From Phyllobacterium sp. OV277 (GTDB lineage: Bacteria > Pseudomonadota > Alphaproteobacteria > Rhizobiales > Rhizobiaceae), in NCBI RefSeq assembly GCF_900104355.1, contig NZ_FNIY01000001.1, positions 124,001-188,000 of the forward strand: a stretch of DNA of 64,000 bases, given 5' to 3'. The position numbers and the translations under genes are program-made. Below are positions 1-8,485 of this stretch, one piece after another. The notes beneath the pieces were generated by a model that was not told the DNA's origin, searched no databases, and saw only the letters and a list, made by a program, of their open reading frames with translations. Position 1 is the first letter of the stretch. Every line of letters begins with the position of its first letter.

Positions 1-495
1 AAGGCCCAGTCGCTGAAGGCGCTCAAAGACAGCAAGCTCCTGTTGATTCTCGATCAGGTCACCGATCCGCACAATGTCGGTGCCATCATGCGCTCCGCCG
101 TGGCTTTCGGTGCCGGCGCCATTGTAACGACAGCCCGTCACAGCCCGCAGGAATCGGGTGTATTGGCCAAGGCTGCCTCCGGCGCACTTGAACTCATTCC
201 GCATATTGAGGTGCGCAATCTCGCCGAAGCGATCGACGAACTGCACGAACTTGGCTTCGCCACGATCGGGCTTGATTCGGAGGGCCCGCTGGAGCTGGAA
301 AAAACCATGGCAGGTGATCGCATCGCTCTGGTTCTCGGTGCAGAAGGCAAAGGCCTGCGCCAAAAGACGCGTGAAACAGTGACCCACCTCGCCCGGCTCG
401 ACATGCCCGGCGCAATCAAGTCACTCAACGTTTCCAATGCGGCGGCTATATCGCTTTATGCAGCTCAGCGTTTCCTGACTGCCAAGGCCGATTAA
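1..495 (+). CDS. rlmB: 23S rRNA 2'-O-ribose methyltransferase, TrmH/SpoU family (5' truncated)
   Basis: The reading frame is open from base 1, so the N-terminal part, including the substrate-binding domain, lies outside the window. The 164 visible residues are the SPOUT catalytic domain. Motif 1 (DPHNVGAIMRSA) is near residue 22, motif 2 (VLGAEGKGL) near residue 111 and motif 3 (SLNVSNAAAISLY) near residue 141; together these form the knotted SAM site. In the family, RlmB methylates the 2'-O of G2251 (E. coli numbering) in 23S rRNA. A relative acting on tRNA cannot be fully excluded without the N-terminus. The next gene starts 100 bases downstream in the same direction, and no clear terminator was seen between them. 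Confidence 0.88.
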   Translation, partial: KAQSLKALKDSKLLLILDQVTDPHNVGAIMRSAVAFGAGAIVTTARHSPQESGVLAKAASGALELIPHIEVRNLAEAIDELHELGFATIGLDSEGPLELEKTMAGDRIALVLGAEGKGLRQKTRETVTHLARLDMPGAIKSLNVSNAAAISLYAAQRFLTAKAD

Positions 496-594
496 AAAAG
501 AATCATCGATCTGAATATTTTTCGCTGCTGCGGTGTTCATTCCACGTCAGGGCACGCACTTGAATAAGTGGTGCCCTCCTGACGGAGTGTACCG

Positions 595-1185
595 ATGCTG
601 CGAAATAATACGGAATCTTATGGGCTGGTGACGATCCTCTTCCATTGGATCATTGCCATCATCTTCATAGGGCAGATTTTGCTCGGCTATCTGATGGTTC
701 GAACCAGCGATTTCGCGCTGCAGTTCAGCCTTTTTCAATGGCACAAGTCCTTCGGATTTCTCATTCTTGGCCTTTCAGCATTCCGGCTGCTCTGGCGAAT
801 GGCAAATCCGCGCCCGCGCGATCCGGTTGATATGAGCCGCATTGAACGTTTGGCAGCGCATATGGCGCATGGCATCCTTTATCTCGCGCTCTTCCTCATT
901 CCATTGACTGGCTGGGCACTGGCGTCGAGTTCACCGCTGCAGATACCCACCTTTGCCTTCAATCTCGTCGTCATACCGCCGCTACCCCTGACAATATCAG
1001 ATCAGGCGGAAGCATTCTGGACAGCCAGCCACGCCTGGCTTGCCTATCTCTCCGCATTCGTAGCCGCCGCCCACATATTGGCGGCCTTTCATCACCATTT
1101 CTGGAAGAAAGACGCTGTCTTGCGGCGCATACTCGGTTGGCATTCTCGCATCCGCATCACCGCACAAAAGGATATCAGATCATGA
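595..1185 (+). CDS. Cytochrome b561 family membrane protein (YceJ-like)
   Basis: This 196-residue protein has four hydrophobic segments (about 12-34, 50-67, 90-112, 146-166). Histidines at 17, 50, 146 and 160 match the four haem ligands of the bacterial di-haem b561 family. Such proteins pass electrons from quinol or superoxide across the inner membrane. The ATG is preceded by a GGAG Shine-Dalgarno element. The stop overlaps the start of the yceI-like gene by four bases (ATGA), so the two are translationally coupled. The same b561-YceI pairing (yceJ-yceI) is known in other proteobacteria. The physiological electron donor cannot be read from the sequence. Confidence 0.88.
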   Translation: MLRNNTESYGLVTILFHWIIAIIFIGQILLGYLMVRTSDFALQFSLFQWHKSFGFLILGLSAFRLLWRMANPRPRDPVDMSRIERLAAHMAHGILYLALFLIPLTGWALASSSPLQIPTFAFNLVVIPPLPLTISDQAEAFWTASHAWLAYLSAFVAAAHILAAFHHHFWKKDAVLRRILGWHSRIRITAQKDIRS

Positions 1186-1775
1186 AAAACGCCAAGAAAT
1201 TTGCTTCCGGCATAGCAAGGACTGCGGTGGCTTTGTTCATCGCTATAGCGCCCGCCATGGCCAATGCAGACACCCTGTCGGAGGTCGCGGGCCGCTATCA
1301 GATAGATGCCGCTTCCCGTATCGGGTTTGTTGTCGCGCAAATCGGCGGCGGCGGCATATCGGGTAACTTCAAAAAGTTCTCCGGCGTGTTTGCCCTTAAC
1401 AACAGCGACATCAGCCGGTCGACCATCGAATTCACGCTCTTTCCTGAGAGCGTCAGCACTGGTCAGGCCCGCATTGAGAGTTTCCTGCGCTCCGACGCGG
1501 TTTTTGATTCGCAGAATTTTCCAAAAGTCACGTTCAAGTCGACACAAATCACCCAGACCGGCCCCAGCACGGCCAATGTCGATGGCATATTGACCGCACG
1601 CGGCAAAAGCAGCCCTGCCAGTTTCCAGGCCAGCCTTTCCACCCACGACAAGAATGCGATTGTCTTTCATGTCGAAGGTAAGGTCATGCGCTCGCGCTAT
1701 GGAATGGATGTAGGCACACCAATCTATTCCAATGTTGTACAGTTCGACATGACAATCCACGGGCAGAAAAGTTAG
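1182..1775 (+). CDS. YceI-family periplasmic lipid-binding protein
   Basis: The 197-residue product starts at the ATG that overlaps the b561 stop; an AGGA element lies about nine bases upstream. A more upstream in-frame start would add an implausible tail ahead of the signal peptide. Residues 1-27 form a signal peptide (positive N-end, hydrophobic core, AMANA before the cut). The remainder has the YceI lipocalin-like pattern: YQIDAASRIGFVV near the mature start, then SGNFKKFSGVF and a late RSRYGMDVGTPIYS stretch. YceI proteins bind polyisoprenoid or quinone-like lipids in a beta barrel. Coupling to b561 suggests a periplasmic redox-lipid or acid-stress role, which is an inference. Confidence 0.88.
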   Translation: MKNAKKFASGIARTAVALFIAIAPAMANADTLSEVAGRYQIDAASRIGFVVAQIGGGGISGNFKKFSGVFALNNSDISRSTIEFTLFPESVSTGQARIESFLRSDAVFDSQNFPKVTFKSTQITQTGPSTANVDGILTARGKSSPASFQASLSTHDKNAIVFHVEGKVMRSRYGMDVGTPIYSNVVQFDMTIHGQKS

Positions 1776-1941
1776 TACAAATTACGACAATTAAAGACAA
1801 TTTACGGTTTTTACTTGCTAGCGCGTTAATCATCAAATCGGGAATAGACAAAATTGGCAGAATACACTGAACGTAACAGGGGTTATCCATTGTCATATAC
1901 TTTAGTATGAATTAGCTTAACCGTGTGTTGGAGGAAGATTC

Positions 1942-3012
1942 ATGTCGCATCCGTACCGTGATTTACCTGACCACCAATATTGGCGCCGCGCGATAAGCTC
2001 GCACACCTGGGACGAAATCGATCCAATTGTTGATACACCCGTCAAACTGCAGCGAACCACCCGGGTCGCCACAGCGGGCAGCTGTTTCGCCCAGCGGATT
2101 GCGGCCTCGCTAATGGATCAGGGCTACTCCTATCTCAAGACCGAAGATCCTCCGAACGGGCAGGAAGAGAACCCGCTCTACGGGCAGTTCTCCGCCGCCT
2201 ATGGCAATGTATACACGGTCTTGCAGCTCCACCAGCTGATGGGGAGAGCCTATGGGACCTTCAAACCGGAAATCAATTACTGGGTCAATTCACAGGGCCG
2301 GTATATGGATCCGTTCCGGCCTGCGGTACGGGAAGAAGGTTTTGAAACTCTGGAAGAGTTGCTCGATCTGCAAAAATCGCATCTTCGCGCCGTTCGCAGG
2401 GTTTTTGAAGAGTGCGAAGTCTTCCTTTTCACCTTCGGTCTGACCGAAGGCTGGCTGGCAAAAGGCGACAAAGCCGCTATCCCGGTTGTTCCCGGCGCCG
2501 TTGACTGCCCGGATTGGAATGATCGCTACGAGTTCCACAACGCCCGTGTCCATGAAATGAACGAGTTGTTGAATGCGTTTTTGAAGGATTTGCGGCTCGT
2601 CAATCCGACGGTCGAGGTGATCCTGACGGTTTCCCCGGTATCGATGATCGCTACCTACGAAAAGCAGCACGTCCTTCTTTCAAACACCTATACCAAATCT
2701 GCTCTCAGGGTTGTCGCCGAAGAAACGGCCAGAGACCACGATTTCGTCTCGTATTTCCCATCATTTGAAATGGTTCACGCCCACCCGTCACAAGCCCAAT
2801 ACTATGAAGATGATTTTCGTCTTGTTCGTTCTGAAGGCGTGGCACGCGTCATGGCAATGTTTGCAAAACATTATCTTGGCAACGACGATTCCCAGAAACC
2901 TCGGTCCAAGCCCGCTCCGCGCAGTGTCAACAAGGAATTGGCCGAAGAGACGGCACGGGAATACGCAAATGTTGCGGGCGTTCTTTGCGATGAGGAAAGA
3001 CTGGCATTTTAG
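1942..3012 (+). CDS. GSCFA domain protein
   Basis: The 356-residue protein carries the family-naming GSCFA peptide at residues 46-50 after a short beta strand (RVATA). A later SPVSM motif is typical of this SGNH-hydrolase-like family. Biochemical function is unknown for the family, which is often found beside polysaccharide genes. No signal peptide or membrane segment is evident, so the protein is probably cytoplasmic. A GGAGG element precedes the ATG. The WcbI-like gene follows after 13 bases, so the pair is very likely one transcript. The last 50 residues are charged and less conserved-looking. Confidence 0.82.
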   Translation: MSHPYRDLPDHQYWRRAISSHTWDEIDPIVDTPVKLQRTTRVATAGSCFAQRIAASLMDQGYSYLKTEDPPNGQEENPLYGQFSAAYGNVYTVLQLHQLMGRAYGTFKPEINYWVNSQGRYMDPFRPAVREEGFETLEELLDLQKSHLRAVRRVFEECEVFLFTFGLTEGWLAKGDKAAIPVVPGAVDCPDWNDRYEFHNARVHEMNELLNAFLKDLRLVNPTVEVILTVSPVSMIATYEKQHVLLSNTYTKSALRVVAEETARDHDFVSYFPSFEMVHAHPSQAQYYEDDFRLVRSEGVARVMAMFAKHYLGNDDSQKPRSKPAPRSVNKELAEETAREYANVAGVLCDEERLAF

Positions 3013-3025
3013 GAGCTGAAGTCGA

Positions 3026-3919
3026 ATGACCGTACGCGTAGCTGTCGTTGGAAACTGTGCTGCACTTGGTATTGCGAATGCTGTTCAGGCATTATCACCC
3101 GATACTTATGTTCAACATTTCAGCGTTGCTGATATTTATGGCCTTGATCCGACACAGATCAAAGAGATGTTTGACGGGTTTGATCTCAGCTTGTCCTTCT
3201 CCGAAATTGGCAGCTATCAGGCAATTCACCAACAGGTCCTGAAGATTAACCGCTCCGTCATGTGGCCAAGCATTGTGTTTGCCGGATATCATCCGGATAT
3301 CGCCTATTTTGGCATTGACGGTCGCATCGCCAGCTCCTGCCTTGGCGCATATAACTCACGCATAGTCGCACTGGGTTTTGCCCATGAGATGTCGGTGGAA
3401 GATACTGCCGAACGTTTCAACGCTTTGACTTACGGCCGCCTCGGCTATTTTGACGCCTATGATCTGGGCCGCGAAGAGTTCTTGCGCACGGCTCGCAATC
3501 ACAACCTTGATCTTGAAGCAGATTTTGCAAAATGGGAGAAAACCGGCCCATTCATGTACACATCCAATCATCCCAAAATACAGGTGATTAATGATGTGGC
3601 TCGTAAACTGATCGAGGCATCCGGGCTGGAGATTACCGGGGATATGGACACGGACGCCACCGTGCCCGATTATTTTGCCAACAACATCGTTTGGCCTCTT
3701 TACCCGGAACTCGCAAAACGCATTGATAATCCGAATGGCTCATACGAGTTCAGACCGGCTGGCCATCTCCACAATCCGTCAACAGTATTGAATTTGGAAG
3801 AATTCGTTGATGGCTGTTTCAAGAAATACACGACTGACGGATTTACCCCCGCTCAGTTCAGAAACACCGGCCTTTACACCGTGCTGGGTCCGCGAATGGG
3901 CCTCGACCTGCGCCACTGA
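3026..3919 (+). CDS. WcbI-family polysaccharide biosynthesis protein
   Basis: The 297-residue product opens with a strand followed by GNCAALG (residues 9-15), the nucleotide/CoA-side motif of WcbI proteins. It has the characteristic GYHPDIAYFG stretch near residue 90. WcbI of Burkholderia takes part in capsule biosynthesis and binds CoA, which suggests acyl transfer. Here no glycosyltransferase or export genes are adjacent, so the substrate is unknown. A GGAG element is well placed for the ATG. The gene follows the GSCFA gene closely, and the two may act sequentially on one glycan (inference). The next gene runs toward it from the other strand. Confidence 0.75.
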   Translation: MTVRVAVVGNCAALGIANAVQALSPDTYVQHFSVADIYGLDPTQIKEMFDGFDLSLSFSEIGSYQAIHQQVLKINRSVMWPSIVFAGYHPDIAYFGIDGRIASSCLGAYNSRIVALGFAHEMSVEDTAERFNALTYGRLGYFDAYDLGREEFLRTARNHNLDLEADFAKWEKTGPFMYTSNHPKIQVINDVARKLIEASGLEITGDMDTDATVPDYFANNIVWPLYPELAKRIDNPNGSYEFRPAGHLHNPSTVLNLEEFVDGCFKKYTTDGFTPAQFRNTGLYTVLGPRMGLDLRH

Positions 3920-3943
3920 CGCCTGCCTCTTGCTACGACCACA

Positions 3944-4918
3944 TCAATCCTTGTCCCCGACCGATATCTCTGCCACGGCAGGTTGAACGGTTACCTCTTC
4001 GCTCTTTCGCGGAGCATAGCCAAGGATTTGCCGGACGCCCTTTGCTGAAAAGGGTTGAGCAAGCTGGCCAAGGAAACTCTTGGCGACACGCCCACTGATG
4101 CCGATGTCCACTGGTGAGGGGCGTGGCGGGTTAAAGTAAGTTCCGAGTATCTGGTCCCAAAGCACGAGATTCTCACCATAATTGGTGTTTCCCTCAGAGA
4201 GTTCCTTTGAGTGGTGCCAGCGATGCAGACGCGGCGTGCTCAAGAACCAGTCGAGGGGTCCGGTTCGTACATCCACATTGCAATGGGTCAAAAGACCGGT
4301 GAACGCAGTAACGGCGCTGATCCAGAGGAATACTGGCAATGGTGCACCTAGCAGATAGAGCGGTATCTGGCTGAGCACGATCTTGAACAGGGAGTCGATT
4401 ACGTGGAACCGGCCCGTATTGACGACCCACAGACGCTCGACACTGTGGTGCAGCGCGTGAAACCGCCAGAGTGCAAGTTTCTCGTGAGCCAATCGATGCG
4501 CGATATAGAGCCCGAATTCCGCAATGATCAGCCCGAGAACAACCTGAATCGCCAGCGGCCAGTCGCTTGGCCATATATGCACGGATGTTGCAAGAACCGG
4601 CTGGGCAATGATGGCCACGACCATGGGGAACGATGCTCCAATGGCAGCAGCGATCTGCACAGCGCCCTTTGTCAGCATTGTATGGGCGATATCATTGAAG
4701 GTCTCGCCATCCCGTTTTAGCCATGTCTCCTCATAGGGCATGATCCGTTCGAATATGGCGATCAGGGCCACCACGGAAAAATAAACCACATTGAACCACA
4801 GCAGCGGCGATTGCGTCTGGAAGGCTACATAAGTGCCGATGAGACCGACAATGTAGAACAGCGGCCACAGCGAATAGGAAAGCGCCGCATAGAGCCATGA
4901 ATTTCTGGGGATTGTCAT
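3944..4918 (-). CDS. Sterol desaturase / fatty acid hydroxylase family membrane protein
   Basis: The 324-residue integral membrane protein has several hydrophobic segments (about 10-32, 38-57, 85-112, 121-140, 175-210). It carries the di-iron histidine boxes of the family: HRLAH at 141-145, HALHH at 154-158 and HRWHH at 232-236, with another histidine at 212. These enzymes hydroxylate or desaturate lipid substrates with O2. Bacterial members act on hopanoids, ornithine lipids or fatty acids, and the substrate here is not predictable. A GAGGGG element lies eight bases before the ATG. It is convergent with the WcbI gene and has no obvious operon partner. Confidence 0.85.
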   Translation of the reverse strand: MTIPRNSWLYAALSYSLWPLFYIVGLIGTYVAFQTQSPLLWFNVVYFSVVALIAIFERIMPYEETWLKRDGETFNDIAHTMLTKGAVQIAAAIGASFPMVVAIIAQPVLATSVHIWPSDWPLAIQVVLGLIIAEFGLYIAHRLAHEKLALWRFHALHHSVERLWVVNTGRFHVIDSLFKIVLSQIPLYLLGAPLPVFLWISAVTAFTGLLTHCNVDVRTGPLDWFLSTPRLHRWHHSKELSEGNTNYGENLVLWDQILGTYFNPPRPSPVDIGISGRVAKSFLGQLAQPFSAKGVRQILGYAPRKSEEVTVQPAVAEISVGDKD

Positions 4919-5263
4919 TGGAAAATCCCCTCATTGTGGGTCATCAATCTGTATTTCATTTTCGTCGCAGTCATTATTGCTTCACGCGGTGCTAATTCAA
5001 TTGGCTTGCTTTCTCGCGCCGCACAAGTGGCTTTTCACCAGAAAGGGCAGACGTCAAATTCTGGCGCGTACAGCAAGTTGGGTTTTCACTCGTTTAGATT
5101 GCAAGAACATTGCATGAAATCCTGATTATGACATTCCCAACCGGAACTTTTATTTGATTCCGCGGTTCAGTCATCGCTGGATTTCCAGCAGAGGCTTGAC
5201 ATTATTACCTGCTCTCCAAGTTGGTTGGTGGTCAAGCCTCTCCTATTTGGGACGTGCAAAGCG
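4919..5263. other. Intergenic region without a convincing gene
   Basis: This stretch of about 345 bases holds the upstream region of the desaturase gene and the downstream region of the esterase gene. One 63-codon frame on the plus strand has no Shine-Dalgarno element and no recognisable content. The only clear structure is an inverted repeat with 10-base arms at 5191-5200 and 5231-5240. Confidence 0.6.
5191..5240. repeat. Inverted repeat downstream of the esterase gene
   Basis: The arms GAGGCTTGAC (5191-5200) and GTCAAGCCTC (5231-5240) are perfect complements separated by 30 bases. The loop is long and no T-run follows on either strand, so it is not a standard intrinsic terminator. It may still protect the 3' end of the esterase transcript. 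Confidence 0.45.
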
Positions 5264-6268
5264 TCAACTCAAGGCCTTGGCGATAAACGGCAGACTAATG
5301 TCCATGCGATAATCCACAGCCGTATGATTATCATCGAACTCCTCATAGCGATGGCTGATGCCAAGTCGGTCAAGCGTGCGATGGATGCGGCGTGAGCCGT
5401 AAAGGATGTTGTACTGATCCTTGGTGCCGCAATCGAAATAGACCGCTTTCAGTTTCTTAAGATTATGGCCATGCGTTTCCGCCAACTGTGCCGGGTCCCA
5501 GGCCAGCCAGTTGGCCCACCGCTCCTCGATAAGTTCACAGGTTTCCAGATCGATGGGTAGACGCAATCCAAGAAACGCAGCCGGGTCAGGGTCAAATGTT
5601 GCGGCTTGAGCCAGTGTCATGATCACCAATGTGTCATTGTCACTTTTCTTCGGCTTCGCCTCGAAAGCCTTTATCCAGGCTTCGATGGACAGGTCGTGTT
5701 CGGCCAAAGCCCGCAACACACCGGGGAATTCGGCGAGATAGAGCTGTTCAAACCCCGCATCGCCGGAATGGCTCGCCGCCGCCGACCAGACGTCAGGCCG
5801 GCGCATTGCATGCACATGCGTGCCATAGCCACCGGAGCTTTTACCGAAAACCCCACGCTTGCCAAAACCACCGCAGCGAAACTGGCCTTCGACCTTCGGC
5901 AACATCTCATCAATAAGGAAATCTTCCCAATTGCCCATTGCCGCACTGTTTATGTACTGGTTGCCACCCAGACGGGTAAAACAGTCAGGGAATGCAACGA
6001 CCACAGGCGGCATCTCACCAGAACCAATCAACCGGTCGAGCCGCTCCGGCACATTCTCGCCAAACCCCTTCCAGTTGGTGTGCGCAGGACCGCCAGCCGT
6101 GAAGCCAACCAGATCGACAAGCAGTGGCAGGCCCGCGCCATCATGGCCGGCAGGCACATAGACATCGACAATTCGATCGGTCGGATCGCCCAGAACATTA
6201 TTGCGAAGATGCACGCTGTTGATATCAAGGCGGTGCACAGTTCCGGCCGGATGATTGGTGACACGCAT
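5264..6268 (-). CDS. Esterase, alpha/beta hydrolase (enterochelin esterase-like)
   Basis: The 334-residue protein starts at the ATG with a GAAGG element seven bases upstream; a longer frame extends 30 codons further without support. The nucleophile elbow GKSSGG puts the serine at residue 144. The likely acid is the Asp in CGTKDQYN (about 284) and the histidine is in DDNHTAVDYR (about 315), giving the classical triad order. The fold resembles the esterase D/Fes family of cytoplasmic esterases. No signal peptide is seen. The substrate is unknown, and no siderophore genes are adjacent, so enterochelin is not implied. Confidence 0.8.
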   Translation of the reverse strand: MRVTNHPAGTVHRLDINSVHLRNNVLGDPTDRIVDVYVPAGHDGAGLPLLVDLVGFTAGGPAHTNWKGFGENVPERLDRLIGSGEMPPVVVAFPDCFTRLGGNQYINSAAMGNWEDFLIDEMLPKVEGQFRCGGFGKRGVFGKSSGGYGTHVHAMRRPDVWSAAASHSGDAGFEQLYLAEFPGVLRALAEHDLSIEAWIKAFEAKPKKSDNDTLVIMTLAQAATFDPDPAAFLGLRLPIDLETCELIEERWANWLAWDPAQLAETHGHNLKKLKAVYFDCGTKDQYNILYGSRRIHRTLDRLGISHRYEEFDDNHTAVDYRMDISLPFIAKALS

Positions 6269-6519
6269 GGGAAAGCCTTCGGATAATTGACAAGCGAGCC
6301 TCCGCCACAAGGACAGATTCGCGTGATCAAACGTGCTACCGGCGCAGCGCGAAGGCAAGCCTGTTTGTAACCGCTACCCGTCGCATCACGCCGCTTTACT
6401 GGCGGATCAATAAATTATCACATCAAATTTGATCGAAACCGGTGGTCCTCACAACCCATTTGGTAAGATTCCGTTAGGATTTGAGGACTAGGTGATTGGG
6501 GAAGACAAAGGACTTGCCC

Positions 6520-7095
6520 ATGCGCCGCGTGATGATGATTGCTTTGTTGTTGCTGACAGGCTGCGCCTCAGCGCCCACTCAGACCAACAATGTTTGTGCC
6601 GTGTTCGATCAAAAGGACGGCTTTTTCAACAATTGGTATTCCTACGCCAAGGGAGCGGAAGCTCAATATGGCGTGCCGGTTCCTATTCTTATGGCAACGA
6701 TCAATACGGAATCCGGCTTCCAGGCGCGCGCAAGACCCCCGCGGACCAAATTGCTTGGCTTTATTCCATGGACACGCCCATCCAGCGCATACGGTTATTC
6801 CCAGGCGCTCGACGGGACATGGGCCGAATTCCAGCGCAGCACCGGCCGTTATGGCAGCGGACGGACAAGTTTCGCCGACGCTGTCTATTTCGTCGGCTGG
6901 TACCATGCACAAAGCCACCAGAAGAATGGCATTGCGCTCAACGACCCCTACAATCTCTACGTCGCCTATTATGCCGGTCCGAAGGACTACGCACGGGGCA
7001 CATGGAGAAACAAACCTGATATCGACCGGGTCGCGCGCCGTACCGCTGCTATGGCAAGCAAATATGCGGCGCAGATGCAAAGCTGCGGCATGTAG
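6520..7095 (+). CDS. SLT-domain lytic transglycosylase lipoprotein
   Basis: The 191-residue product has a lipoprotein signal peptide with the lipobox LLTGC, putting the lipidated cysteine at residue 15. The mature part contains a small lysozyme-like SLT fold: the predicted catalytic Glu64 lies in INTESGFQ, followed by SAYGYSQAL and a Tyr-rich YVAYYAGPKDY motif. It would cleave peptidoglycan glycan strands, forming 1,6-anhydro ends, while anchored to a membrane. The chosen ATG begins a classic signal peptide; a TTG eight codons upstream is less likely. A hairpin terminator follows at 7146. Confidence 0.82.
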   Translation: MRRVMMIALLLLTGCASAPTQTNNVCAVFDQKDGFFNNWYSYAKGAEAQYGVPVPILMATINTESGFQARARPPRTKLLGFIPWTRPSSAYGYSQALDGTWAEFQRSTGRYGSGRTSFADAVYFVGWYHAQSHQKNGIALNDPYNLYVAYYAGPKDYARGTWRNKPDIDRVARRTAAMASKYAAQMQSCGM

Positions 7096-7145
7096 ATTTA
7101 CAGCGTGGATCGCGGGCACCCCGCCTCAAACATCAATCAAACGAA

Positions 7146-7170
7146 ACGGGCGCCATGGGCGCCCGTTCTG
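7146..7170. terminator. Bidirectional intrinsic terminator
   Basis: A nine-base GC-rich stem (ACGGGCGCC / GGCGCCCGT, loop ATG) spans 7146-7166 and is followed by TCTGTTT on the plus strand and TTCGTTT on the minus strand. It sits between two convergent genes and can end both transcripts. Confidence 0.75.
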
Positions 7171-7199
7171 TTTAGCGAAACAATGATGTTACGAATGAC

Positions 7200-8321
7200 T
7201 TATGGCTTCATCGCCGTGTACGCGCCATCATGCCAGACATTGATGTCATACTTGGCATCCTTGATGTCGCCCTTCTCATCAAAAACAACAGCACCAACAA
7301 CGGTGTTAACCGGCTTTCCATCCTTGAGTGCGGCGGCAACCTTCACCGCATCGTCGCTGCCGGCGCGTTCCACGCCCTGGGCGATAGCTTCAACAACAGC
7401 ATAGGAGAAAAGCGTGAAACCATCAGGCGTGAAGCCACTGGCCTTGATTTTCTCGACTGCTGCCTTTGCCTCAGGACGTGCCTGCGGATTTGCCGGGAAC
7501 GTGAACATCACGCCTTCGCCAGTCTTTCCTGCCACCGCCCAGAACTCAGGCGAAGCAATGGAGTCACCCATCATCAGCTGGAACTTGACGTTCTGATCTG
7601 CTGCCTGACGCAGGATGAGACCGGCTTCCGGATGATAACCGCCGAAATAAACAAAGTCTGCCTTTGCTTCCTTCAGCTTGGTAATCAGCGCCGAATAGTC
7701 CTTGTCACCAGCATTGATGCCTTCATAGAGGACTTCCTTCAGTCCGCTCTCGTTCATCTTGCCCTTCACCGCATCGGCAAGGCCTTTGCCATAGGCTCCC
7801 TTGTCATGCAGGATGACGACGCGCTTGCCCTTGTACGTCTTGGCAATCCACGGTCCGACAAATTCGCCCTGACCATCGTCACGCGTGTAAAGGCGCATGA
7901 TCGTCGACCAGCCTTTTTTCGCGGCCGCCTCGGTCAGATCAGGATTGGATGATGCTGGCGTCATCATCAGCACACCGGCTTCCGCATATACAGCCGAAGC
8001 GGGAATGCTGGAGCCCGAGCATGCATGACCGTCAACAAACTTGATGCCTTCCGCAACAATGCGATTGGCAATCGATACAGCCTGTTTTGGATCGCAGACG
8101 TCATCTTCGAACACCAGTTTGATCTGGCGGCCTTTGACACCGCCCTTTTCATTGATAGCAGCGGCTGCCGCCTGTGCACCCTGTTTGAATTGATCACCGA
8201 TATTGGCAAGCTGTCCGGTCATCGGACCGGCGACTGCGATTTTCAGATCGTCAGCCAAAGCTGCCGGTGCGCCCAAAGCAACACCCAGTAACGCAGCTTG
8301 CATTATTCTTTTTAACGGCAT
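7200..8321 (-). CDS. Branched-chain amino acid-type ABC transporter substrate-binding protein
   Basis: The 373-residue precursor begins at an ATG preceded by GAGGGG. A signal peptide (KRIMQAALLGVALGAPAALA) precedes a mature start DDLKIAVAGPMTGQ, typical of the LivK/BraC type I periplasmic binding fold. Further family signatures are GGVKGRQIKLVFEDD and DFVYFGGYHPEAGLILRQA. It captures leucine/isoleucine/valine or a related amide in the periplasm. No permease or ATPase genes are adjacent, so this is an orphan receptor served by a transporter elsewhere. Ligand specificity cannot be assigned. The upstream gap 8322-8485 is AT-rich and probably holds its promoter. Confidence 0.9.
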   Translation of the reverse strand: MPLKRIMQAALLGVALGAPAALADDLKIAVAGPMTGQLANIGDQFKQGAQAAAAAINEKGGVKGRQIKLVFEDDVCDPKQAVSIANRIVAEGIKFVDGHACSGSSIPASAVYAEAGVLMMTPASSNPDLTEAAAKKGWSTIMRLYTRDDGQGEFVGPWIAKTYKGKRVVILHDKGAYGKGLADAVKGKMNESGLKEVLYEGINAGDKDYSALITKLKEAKADFVYFGGYHPEAGLILRQAADQNVKFQLMMGDSIASPEFWAVAGKTGEGVMFTFPANPQARPEAKAAVEKIKASGFTPDGFTLFSYAVVEAIAQGVERAGSDDAVKVAAALKDGKPVNTVVGAVVFDEKGDIKDAKYDINVWHDGAYTAMKP

Positions 8322-8485
8322 GTTTTTTCCCCTCATTTTTCTTCAATTGTCCCCAAGGACGAGCGAACCGTACTATAAGTAAAATTGAAATACCACGGCT
8401 CCCATATGATCATTTAGTAGGAAAAACGCTGCGTTGGTTAGTGAAATATTAGAATGATTTTCCGCCGTTTCGCCTATTGCCAATT

